The notes under the pieces: generated by a model
What the model was told of the DNA's origin: nothing
The model's input: the letters and a program-made list of their open reading frames with translations, nothing else
The model's database searches: none
Shown here: positions 22,150 to 31,874 of the stretch, piece by piece
Layout: every line of letters begins with the position of its first letter
Numbering within the stretch: the stretch's first letter is position 1
Source of the DNA: Mastigamoeba balamuthi
Taxonomy: Eukaryota > Evosea > Mastigamoebida > Mastigamoebidae
Length of the DNA: 49,487 bases
Reading direction: 5' to 3'
Assembly (NCBI GenBank): GCA_902651635.1
Contig: CACRSC010000044.1
Span: 186,236 to 235,722 of the forward strand
Program-made: the position numbers and the translations under genes

Positions 22150-22400
22150 AGGCTGTCATCGGCCGGCGTCTATCCACGGTGCATCCTTTGCGTCGTTTGC
22201 CGCAGCATCGCCTGCCACTGCAGTACGGGAGGAGCGCCAGAGGGCCCATCGTCGATCGTCCGGTCTCTCGGTGGCCCTCGTCGCGTGGCCACTTCCCCAG
22301 GCTGTGATGCGCGCCCGCTGTCCGTGTGGCCATCGATCACAGCACCGGCAGTGGCCACGGTACACTGGCGCAGCCCACAGGCCCGCTGCTGCTGCCACTC
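22150..22400 (+). repeat. dispersed repeat R2, copy 1
   Basis: The stretch resembles 47540-47740: CGTCGATCG, CGCCCGCTGTCC.TGTGGCC, CAGCAC..GGC and GCCACGG occur in the same order and spacing. In the 47 kb copy it directly follows a decayed piece of the RING-CH gene. Confidence 0.5.
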
Positions 22401-22425
22401 GCACATGCTCATGGAATAATATACC

Positions 22426-22515
22426 AAGCTCCCTAGCGAGACATCTGACTTTCGCAATCACCCAAGCGAATTGGCCGCCCCAGGGGCACCCAGCAGCACG
22501 CCTGTGCTCGGCCGA
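22426..22515 (-). repeat. dispersed repeat R1, degenerate partial copy
   Basis: CCAAGCGAATTGG..GCCCCAG.GGCAC matches the reverse complement of the R1 core, with more mismatches than the other copies. Confidence 0.6.
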
Positions 22516-22790
22516 ATGACAACAAGAGTTGCATCACACTTGTCTGGGTCGTAGAGCAGACTGAGGACCTGCCCCGTCGTCGGAGAAACTCCATGAGCAA
22601 GTGGCGGGCCAGCACAGATATCTCGAGAGCGCTGGAGGTGTGGGTGGCGTAGTTGTACCCGCAGTTGTTGAAGAGCGTCAGGTTGCGCGTCCTTCGAAGA
22701 AGAGAATGCCGTCGACGTTGCATGCGCTGAAGAACGTCCCGTCGGCAAACTCGAGCAGGTTTCCTGAATTTCCCACTTCTACACTTTTGG
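22516..22790 (-). pseudogene. antisense fragment of the cyclase sensor exon
   Basis: On the minus strand, pieces in shifting frames read FADGTFF.ACNVDGIL.F, LFNNCGYNYATHT and LLYDPDKCD. These match the module-2 sensor exon at 25881-26170 (FADGTFFNARNVDGILYF, LFNSCGYNYATHT, LLYDPDKCD). The fragment is broken by indels and has no start or splice context. It lies about 130 bases upstream of the cyclase start, in the opposite orientation. Confidence 0.8.
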
Positions 22791-22923
22791 CGATGACGCG
22801 AAGAGAAATCGTGGCTACCGGCTAAGAAGGTCGGTGCCCGAGAACACCGTGACCATCACCACAGACTCACAATCGCTGCTTGAGCTTTCCGGTGCCATTT
22901 AGTGGCGATTGTAGCTGCCTGTG

Positions 22924-25900
22924 ATGCCTACAAGCATCAAGAACGAGAGGAGTGTACGTGGCATCTGGCTGTTGAGGCCCCTGCGCCACATGCGCGCCCA
23001 CGTGCTGGCGGCGCTGCTGGTGCTGGTGTGTGTGGCCGTGGGGCTGACGGTTGCAGCGTTGCACCTCACGTCTGCAACCGAACTGCGGAGGCTCGAGAGC
23101 CGGCAGGCGCTCGAGGAGGCGTCACTGCTGTATGGCGTCCTCAACAGCCACCTGGCGACTCTCAAGAACGAGATCACCGGGTTCTCCAACTGGGTTCGGA
23201 GCGCAAGACCTTTGGAACTCGGTGTCTGATCGGGCGAGACCCGCAGGACGACGTGTACTACTTCATCGCCAACGGGGACCCCACGGGGGGCGTCTGGTGG
23301 CTCGTCTCCGTGGGCTTCAACATCCTCCCTGCCGCCAACCTCGAGGCAGTCCTGTTCATGCTCCACAACGGCATAGTGCGCCAGCACCGCGTTTCGGGCG
23401 GGGGGGGGGGTCTCGGGTCTCAGTGCTAGACGTGCTATTTTTGGTGCTCGCAGATGCTCAACGGGTTCATGAGAGGCCCCAACAGAACCATCGGTGCTAC
23501 CAGGGTTCCAGCGTCGGCAGAGCTCGCCCGGCAGGTGGGCGCGGCACTGGCGAGGGACGGGGAGGCCAGCGGGCTCTTCTGGATCCCCGAAATGCACGCA
23601 AGCACCCTTGTGGGCAATGGGACAATTCTGTCGCTTATTCCCATTTCTCGCACCCGCTGCTGCGCCGGCATCCGGCAGCCGAGGAGCTGTGCTGGTCGAG
23701 TCGCGCTACGCACGCAAGTCGGACACGACTGGCGACAACGTCGGGTGGGTCGTCTATGCGCGGCACATGGAGTCGCTCCTGGACGAGACCGCAGGGATGT
23801 CGAGCCTCTGCATACAATTGTGGGCCCCGCCCCTGCCTTCCCGTTTCCGCCTCCTGTGCCTCGGCCTCACCGGGCCGCCGCGCCGCCATGCAGCTTTACG
23901 GACACAGCCGACTACCCGGGCCTCCAGCAAGCGTGGACAGGGCGCCCGGCGCGCATGAAGGGCACTCTGGCAGGTACACACCGCCCCTTTATGAGCCCGC
24001 AGCTCTGACACACACACGTACTGCGCGCAGCCGACTCTGTGTCGTACACTGTGGTGCAGTCTTCCGCGTTCGAGGAGGTGCGGCTGGCGTGCGCCAGGGC
24101 GGCAAACAAGACGGCGGACACGTACCTGGCGATCGGGACGGTGCTGGGCGACGAGGCCGGGGTGCCCAGGCTGAGCCTCCTGATACGGGGCGTCAGGTCA
24201 GACTCGTCCATCATCGGACCCGGTGCGTCCCTGCTGACCACTGCCTCCTGCACTCGGGTGCTCACAGGGACATCTGCAGCCACGCGGTTCATGACGGTCA
24301 TCTGCTGCGCTGCGCTGGTGGCGATCCTGTGCCTGGTGGAGCTGCTGATGGAAGCCTTCGTGCTGCGCACCCTCTCGCGCCTCTCGGGCAGGATCGGCGA
24401 TGTCTCGGAGATCAACGTGCGTCCTCGCCTTTTTTCCAGTTGCCCTGAACAGCGAGGGGCTTGCACGAGCAGAACACGGGGGAGAGGCTGCAGGTGACAG
24501 GCAAGACTGAGCTGCGCAACGTGACACGCGCTGTCAACGAGCTCCTCGCAGCCCTCGAGCACAGAACAGAGTGCGACAAATGAGCAAATAGTGGGAGAAA
24601 ACTGAAGTACACCACGCAGGCAGACAGAGCACACCCTGCGGAGCATCTACCCGGGAGAGGTGCTGGGTAGGATCAAGAGAGGCGAGTCCAACAACCTGAC
24701 ATTTCCCATAACATGCGTCCTCTTTGTCGACATCTGCAACTTCACGCTCTGGTCATCTGCGCTGGCCCCCGACATCGTGACCAAGTACCTCAACGGGCTG
24801 TACAGCAACATGGACGAGATCGTATACGTGGAAGGCGCCACCAAGATCATGACCATCGGCGACGCCTACGGTCTCTTCTCCGCCTCTGCCTCTCCTCCAT
24901 CGTTTTGCCCGCTGACCCTCGGGAATCCCTCGCAGTGGTGGCCACTGGCGTTGAGGAAAGCTCCAGTACCAACTGCGCGCAGACCACGGCCACTGTGGCC
25001 CTCAAGTTCGCAAGGTGTTCTGCCCGCCACAGCGGCCCTCCCCGAACACATGGAGGTCTCACGAGCAGCTGCGCCCGAGCAGGCTATGCCAGGGGAATGT
25101 CATGGCGGCCTCGGAGCAGCCCCTGCTATTCCGTATGGGCATTGCCTCAGGAACCTGCAGCAGTGCCATGATCGGCCTTAGGAAGCGCTTCTATGAGCTC
25201 TGGGGCCCATCCGGTCCGTGCAGAGCATTCTGTTGCTCTCGTCTCCCTCGTCGGCTGTCCTCTATTCCTCTGTGGCTTACGTAAGAGCGCCTGCAGTGAC
25301 GCTGAGTCAGCAGATCCAGGAGTCCGCATCCCCCGGCGAGATACTCGTGTGCTCCGAGACCAAGAGGGCCCTTGAGGAGACAAACAGGGGCCACTTCACC
25401 TTTGAGCCCTCTGAGGCGGTCGAGCAGGGGATGGCGTGGAGGCTCATGGCCACGAGAGACATGCCGTGCACGGAAACACAGTCGGCGAGGTCCCTGTCGT
25501 CCACAGGACTGATCAGCATTCTCGCGGAGGACACAGCCATAGTATACGACACCAATGAGAGCGAGGGAGTATGCGGGCGGCTGCTGCGGTCGCTGCGCCT
25601 TGGTGTCCTTGTGGGCGTGGCCGCGCTGCTCGCCGTTTCAGTGGCTGCGCTCGTGTCGTTCCTGGTGACGACGCTGAGCAGCACCGCCAGCGAGCTGGTT
25701 CAGATGCGTGCGATGGCCGACACCACACGGGTGTCGCACGTGCTGAGCGAGTCACTGACAAACCTCATGATCGACACATCTGGATTTGGTGGTTGGGTGC
25801 GACTCTGCTCACTGCTCCTGTGCTGGTCCTTGGGGTGGATGCTGACAGAGCAGACCATGTGACTGGGAGGCGTTGTGCAGGATGTGGCCGTTGACTACGT

Positions 25901-27853
25901 GCTCAAGGGCGACCCCAACGGGTTCCTGTGGCAGCTTAAGTTTGCCGACGGGACATTCTTCAACGCACGCAACGTCGACGGCATTCTCTACTTCACGCGC
26001 AACCTGACGCTCTTCAACAGCTGCGGCTACAACTACGCCACCCACACCCCCAGGAACATCAGTGCCTTCGAGGTCTCTGTGCTCGTGCGCCAGCTGCGTA
26101 AGGCCGACCTGCCCTGGAACGGTGATATGATCGGGCAGGTCCGCGGTCTGCTCTACGACCCCGACAAGTGCGATGAATAATTGCCACCCAGGCCCGTGCT
26201 CAAGCAGGAGCTGGCTGTGCAGCAATGTGGCGAGGCTGGCGGCATCGTTCCCCGTCTACTACAAAGCATATGACCCTGTTGTGGGGTATGTGGTATTCCT
26301 GCGAGACATCGCGCGTCTGCTGCCCGCGAAGGCCCGGATGATGAACACGTGCCTCGGCGCCCTCTACTCCAAGGACAGATCCCCCGGCCCCCTCCAGGCC
26401 CTCTGGAGCGCCGACAGGGCCATCATGATTGGCTCCGACATCAACAGTGAGCCATCACCGCTCTTTAGTCAGTGGCTCCTCCTAATTGACGAACATGTCG
26501 CAGAGAGCCGCAATGTCGCGAGCATGACGACCAGCGGCAGGGGCCCTCTGCGGGACATGGTGTACGCGTGCCCTCCGGGCAGCAGCTTCGTCAACAGCAG
26601 TGCGACCATCGAGGGCGTGGCCTTCACAGACATGGTCAGCCAGCGTGCGGCTCACTGGCATCTCACCGGTGCATGCCCCCCAGGGCGGGGACGTGAGGAT
26701 GATGATGGTGGCCATGCGCGACCCGGAGCTCCTGGCCGATGTCCGGAGTCTTTCTGGCAGGCTGTGCGGCATCGGGGTGGCCATCCTGGTGTTTGTGCTG
26801 GCGGGCAGCGTCGGCCTCCTGGAGCTGCTCGTTTTTCACGGGCTGTCGCAGCTCTCACAGGCCATTGTTGCCGTGACCTCCAAGACGGGTGGGACCACCG
26901 TGCGGTTCAGGGGCAATGATCAACTTCTCCGCATCGCATACTCTGTAAATCATCTTCTCGCCTGCCGCGACGCCCAGCACCAGTGCGAGTTCACGATACC
27001 CCAATGTGTTAAGAGAGCGCACTGACAAGAACCATTGCAGAAAGTCGGTCGAGCTGATCCAGTCACTGTTCCCACCACACGTGTTCGAGGTGCTGCAGAA
27101 GGGGGAGCTGCCCAACGAGAGTTTCAAGGCAGCCAGCATCCTGTTCTGCGACATCGCGGGGTTCCGGGACTGGGCCACGGCCACTGCCCCCGAGGAGGTC
27201 GCGGCCTTCCTGAGCGCCTTTATCGACGCCCTCGACGGCGCAGCAGAGCGCTGCGGGGTCACCAAGATAAAGACTATCCTCGACATTTACAGTGCGCTCT
27301 TCTCAGCTCCCCTGATATTGTCGCTCTCGCTCCCGTGCCTGTTCCCGCAGCGCCCCTGCGTTGTCTCTGATAGACACACCCATCAATTCATCCCTCTCCA
27401 GTGGCTGCATCTGGGGTTCCCAGCGAAACCGAGAAGCACGTGCACGCGATGCTCAAGATGGCCCTGGAGTTCCACCATGTGAGCCAGAGCATGGGACTCT
27501 CTGGGAACAGCTTCCAGCAGCACGTGGGGCTGCGGGTGGGAGTGAGCACTGGGCCCTGTGCTGGTGGCATCATCGGCAGGCGCAACTGGGTCTACGACCT
27601 CTGGTCAGACACCGTCAACATGGTATTTTCGCCCTGTCCTTCTCCTCTGCTCCTTCACTGTTCCGGAGATCGGACTGACCGATCACCCGCTGTGTCACAG
27701 GCAGCGCGGCTCAAGGCCAAGGCACAGCCCGGGACAGTGTTGTGCGACGCGAGGACGTGGGAGTGCGCCTGTGACGTGTTCGCATTTAGGGAGCCCCGGG
27801 CGATGCAACTCAAGGGCAAGGGCCTTCAGACTGTCTACGAGCTTGCCGAATGA
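22924..27853 (+). CDS. two-module transmembrane adenylyl cyclase (class III)
   Basis: Nineteen exons assigned: 22924-23193, 23247-23375, 23454-23609, 23679-23819, 23894-23973, 24031-24222, 24268-24416, 24473-24570, 24620-24870, 24936-25014, 25083-25213, 25297-25796, 25881-about 26180, 26223-26446, 26504-26634, 26684-26982, 27041-27291, 27402-27622 and 27701-27853; about 1250 residues. Each half is TM, extracellular sensor, TM, HAMP-like linker, cyclase domain. C1 keeps both metal Asps (VLFVDIC, TIGDAY), but the Asn and Arg positions are Thr and Gln (WGPSVTLSQQ). C2 has FCDIAGF, KIKTILDIYM with the ATP-selecting Lys, YDLW Asp, and DTVNMAAR with catalytic Asn and Arg. This predicts one ATP site per C1-C2 pair. 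Exon 12 runs unbroken from C1 into TM3, so the modules are one protein. Junctions 3/4 and 13/14 could not be put in phase. The expected product is cAMP at the plasma membrane under a sensed ligand. Confidence 0.85.
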
Positions 27854-28366
27854 CATCAAGACAGTGTGCAATGCAAGTTGCTGAACAGGATTTAATAGAA
27901 TTTTGTGTTGCATAATGTAGATTGAGAAGCAATACAAAACCAAACCCCTCACACAACTCCTCATCAAAAACCCCACGCCCGAAACACCGACACGCCAAGA
28001 CATCCCAGACAGGCTACGATCAACCCCGTCGCCCTACAAAAGGACCCCAGAAAAGTGCCCGACCCCCCAAAGACCAAAAAAAGACCACTCCCAACAGAAC
28101 CGAACCCGACACCAGAAGTAAAACTGTCCGGACACCAAGTACATGGCCAACATTATGAACCAAAAACGGGATGCGGCACTGGAACCCGGATTCCCACAGC
28201 CACCCCCCGGACACACCCTCCCACCCAAGCTAACAGAGAGAGGTCATGAGATCAGAATCTTGGCGAGGGAGAGGGAAAGAAGAGAAGGACATAGTTGTCA
28301 AATTCGGTGGATCAAAAAGAAAAACAATTGTTGTATGGTGCTCCCTAGGACCCTTTACGCGATGTC
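27854..28366. other. spacer, low-complexity A/C-rich DNA
   Basis: A/C-rich sequence (AAAACCCCACGCCCGAAAC type) lies downstream of the cyclase stop. In composition and short words it resembles the tandem repeat in the NDC80 intron at 33519-33795. No gene was found. Confidence 0.5.
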
Positions 28367-28484
28367 AAGAGAAAGAGCAGGCATCCGTCAGTTCCTCAGC
28401 TCCCGCATCATCGGGGGCCAGAGGCCAGTCATCCCCGACTGTCACAGGGGATTCACTGCACCCTACTCAGTTGACCCCATATAG
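28367..28484 (+). pseudogene. protein-kinase C-terminal fragment
   Basis: The frame contains FLSSRIIGGQRPVIPDCHRG, which matches the end of a tyrosine-kinase-like kinase C-lobe (general pattern I.xG.RP.IP..C). Nothing before or after extends the domain. It is too short to work alone. Confidence 0.45.
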
Positions 28485-28730
28485 AGCAGGTCCTGGGCTG
28501 CAAACCCTGACGGGCCCACGTTCTCGCAGCTGAGCTCATCTGGTACAGATCTCGTTCTGGGACGCCATTGAAGGGGTTGTGGTGCGTGAGGACCACGTAC
28601 GTGACCATCCCCAGCACGTACATGTCGCTTCGCGCTTAAGTGGCCACAGTCCCGCACTGTCATCGTCTTGTTCGTCTTCTTGATGGCTGGCAGCTCAAAG
28701 TCTGCCAGCCATGCTGCCGTCACCATGCGA
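28470..28730 (-). pseudogene. protein-kinase activation-segment fragment
   Basis: On the minus strand WLADFELPAIKKTNKTMTVR and DCGHLS, then in another frame KRDMYVLGMVTYVVLTHHNP and F, match the DFG-to-APE region and following helix of a kinase. DFG reads DFE, the APE motif is lost and a frameshift splits it. The orientation is opposite to the neighbouring C-lobe piece at 28367-28484. Confidence 0.5.
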
Positions 28731-28739
28731 CACGTTGCC

Positions 28740-29375
28740 GTAGTCAGTTGATTCGTTCGATTTTGTGCGCTCGGTTATTTTCCGTGGGTCGAGAAAAAAA
28801 GGGCACTGCCCGTCGGGCCTTCACAGTCCGTTCATTTATGGCTCATAAATGACTTCTCTCACCCATAGAATAAAAGCCCGCTTATGCACATTAAATGACT
28901 GTCATGTATGCCTCATTTATAACATATGTCTGTTTTTCATTAATGACTCTTTAATGAAAAATGAAAGTCATTAATGAGGCATAAATAGTCAGCCAGTTTC
29001 GAAGAAGTCATAAATGTGCCATAAATGAAAGGACTGTGTTAAGCAGTGCACTCTCGCAACTGCGGGGTTACAGAATGTGTTCTGCTTATGTCACACTGGT
29101 GACCGGTTCTGCTTCTTCATGGGGCCCAGGTTAGTGGGACAACCCGAGCATTGTGGTCAACAGCCTGCACGTGCACACTTGCTAACGCGGGTCTTAAACT
29201 CCTCTGAATGGAACATGCAGAAGACAGAAGTGTATGCCTCAGCAGTACCGAGTTGTACCTGTTGTGCACGTGCTGAAAAGCACATGCAGAGTGCACGTGC
29301 TGAAACGCGCTGCTGATGGCTTTGGCAATGCGGAGATGAGGAGATCGACCATTGGTATCCAAATAACTTTCAGCA
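28740..29375 (+). repeat. dispersed repeat R1, copy interrupted by a MITE
   Basis: CAGTTGATTCGTTCGATTTT up to GGGCCTT matches 16954-17030. After an insertion, AAGCAGTGCACTC through GAGGAGATCGACCATTGGTA matches 17031-17330. The 5' core of R1 is missing. The part after the insertion is more AT-rich and diverged than the 16.8 kb copy. Confidence 0.75.
28822..29038. mobile_element. MITE-like foldback element inside R1
   Basis: A 217-base AT-rich insert has near-perfect terminal inverted repeats of about 35 bases: CACAGTCCGTTCATTTATGG at the left, and at the right the reverse complement of CACAGTCCTTTCATTTATGG. The flanking TT on both sides may be the target duplication. The 16.8 kb R1 copy lacks the insert at the corresponding place. 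Internal ATTAATGA/TCATTAAT words add further palindromes. There is no coding capacity, as expected for a non-autonomous DNA transposon. Confidence 0.8.
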
Positions 29376-31700
29376 TGCTTGGGATCTCCACCATCCCTGG
29401 GGCCATTCTGCATGCAACAGTGATTTGCTCGGTGTTGAAGCACACTGTAGTCATCTTAGCTTCATGGACACTGTTCTTATCTTGTTGTTCATCACAGAGT
29501 GTGGAACACGGAGAATGCCAGCACTCTGGGCACTTGTGGACTTGAGTTCCTGTGGATGACATATCAACAACACACAGCTGTGGCCCAGCTGCCTGATCAT
29601 GTTCATTGTAGCTAACAAGCCAAAGAAGTTTTAATATAACTGCAACAATGAAACAACAACATCAGGCACTTCAACAGTGCCCATGACGTGTTCACAACAG
29701 TAAACATGCTCAGGGCAGCCCTTAATATCCATGTCATGTTGCGTAGTACCTCTCTCTCTCTATGGCAAACAAATTTCAATTTGCCACAATACTGTGTCTA
29801 ACCTTAAAAGTACAGAAGGAGTGTGCTAAACTGCAGGAGGGCAGATGAAGCTACAAGAAGGTGTTGAGATGGATGCATAAGCATGATGTTAAACTTCCCT
29901 GTATATGATCTGAGTAGAAGGTGTGGAACTCCAACCTGTTCTCTGGCACTGCCTTGCATGTAAAGGTCCCCTGCTCCACAGCAGTGATCCATGCAGCAGC
30001 CATGCCCGGTTCCATTACCACCACAGCCCCCAGCACACCCTGCAACATGTGAAGCTCGAGATTCCGATCCACACAGCAGTTCAGCACTCACCTGATGGGC
30101 AGGAATTCCCCTGAAAAAGGTATTATCTGCTGGCAGTTTTCGTCTCCCAGCAGAGTGCTTCATCTCTGCATGCTTGTTCACCTTCTCTTACTCACTCTTC
30201 CACTGCTGCTGAGGCTCTGAAGACAGCTCAGGCTTAACAGCTGGTACTGCTGCTGCTACTGGCACGGCCTTCTGTTGAACTGGGGCTGCAGGAGTGGTCG
30301 TGCAAACCTCTTCTAGACAGAAATAATATCAGGTTGTATAGGCATACAACAGTACTGGTGATTATGCCACCAACATATACTATGTGCTCAGCAGCATAAT
30401 TAATGGCACATAGTATATGTCCCAGCAGCATATACTATGTACTGCTGGCACTGCTGCCAACACATAGTATATGCTGCCAGTAGAGAAAAACCGCTATGGG
30501 AATGCAGTGACATACCTCGTGCTTCTCCTTCTTGTGAGGCTTGGCACAGACAGGCTGGTTGAGATAAGCTTGCAGGATAACCCAAACAATTTTTGAAAAA
30601 TGATGATATCTGCTGCAGGCAGATAATATCTGCTAGTGGCACAGCTGTGGATATAGCAGTGATAGAAGCCAAAGATGGTGCTGGCCTATTCATGGCAACT
30701 ACAAGTACTGCAGTACACATGTGCAGCAGACTTAACTAGCCCAGTTAATATCCCAGATGGCGACCCAGTTGGCCCAGATCTGTTTCATGTAAGGGCACTT
30801 CAGGCCCAGGTCAGAAACCTCATAAGACAGAACAAACAGCTCAGCACTCAGCTGGAGCATCAATAGATGGAATCCAGTACAGGTGCATGCTGTGCTGCAA
30901 AACACAAGCTGCAGAGTTCCGTGGAATCCACGGGGCTGAAGAAGGCCATGTATCCTTAGTACTTGGCTGCACTGAGGCAGACAATGCCCAGCCTGATGCT
31001 CGTTCTGTTCTCTCTTCTGGGCTACAAGGACTCAGCTCCTGACAATGATCTGGTCATGCACATGATGGCCATACACGTCATATGAATGTGCAGCTATTCA
31101 CTGAGAAAGCACGTGCACTTCTACATGTTGCTTTTCAGCTATCTGTGGAGCCATACAACTCCTACTGTCATGTGAAACCTGTTTCGCTAGCTGCACCTTG
31201 TGTATGATCACAAAACAATGATAAATAAGCTGGATAAGGCCAGGCACATGCAGGTCATGCTGCTGCAGAAGCACTGCATGCAGGTTGCAGACAACCTGCA
31301 GGTGGCTGTAGGGTGCGGTTTTCAGCATATGGATAGGCATGCCACGATGCTGCATGGTATGATGTGGAGGAGAATAGTACAGTATGTATACTGGTGTATA
31401 TTCATTCAAGAGCTTATGGTTTTAGGGGCATATGCTCATTTGTAATGATTTTGACCCTTTCAATGGGAATTCCCATCCATCAACCAGATAGTAGCACTTA
31501 CTGCCCAGCAAAATCTCTTGCTCTGTACCAGCACCACAGGGCTCTCTCTTATCTGTATGGCTTCCGTATTGGTCTTACATTCTCTTTCAGCATCATTCAC
31601 ATTCCACACAGACCCAAGTGTGGCCCACAACACTCTTCACATGTAATTAATGCTCGTGATAACCTTTTCTTGGATGGCCTTGGTGAGTGAGGCCATGTGC
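29376..31700. other. low-GC island without recognised genes
   Basis: Base composition drops clearly against the rest of the window. Short frames occur on both strands (for example MLQGVLGAVVVMEPGMAAAW on minus near 29.9-30.0 kb, and ALQAQVRNLIRQNKQLSTQL, coiled-coil-like, on plus near 30.8 kb), but none is long, start-to-stop convincing or recognisable. It could be an old mobile element, a transferred segment or non-coding DNA. Confidence 0.5.
30373..30477. repeat. two adjacent perfect inverted repeats
   Basis: 30373-30387 (ACATATACTATGTGC) pairs exactly with 30406-30420. 30425-30440 (GCAGCATATACTATGT) pairs exactly with 30462-30477. The same CATATACTATGT word makes all four arms, so alternative foldings are possible. 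Confidence 0.9.
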
Positions 31701-31874
31701 ACAATAACCATCTGTGTGAATGTATAGTTGCCCAGCAACTGCTGCCTTCCCCGTTTTGGTCGAGCAGAAGAGCCGTGCAGGTGCTGGCAACAAAACAAAG
31801 ACTGCTACTACGATTGACTGTTCCACATACGCCATCGTGGCCCTGCCCCTGCGTGACTACCTTGCCGCACCGCC

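Noticed and set aside
30373-30477. CRISPR-like array
   Set aside because: The repeated word alternates orientation and forms two hairpins. There are no direct repeats with spacers and the DNA is eukaryotic.
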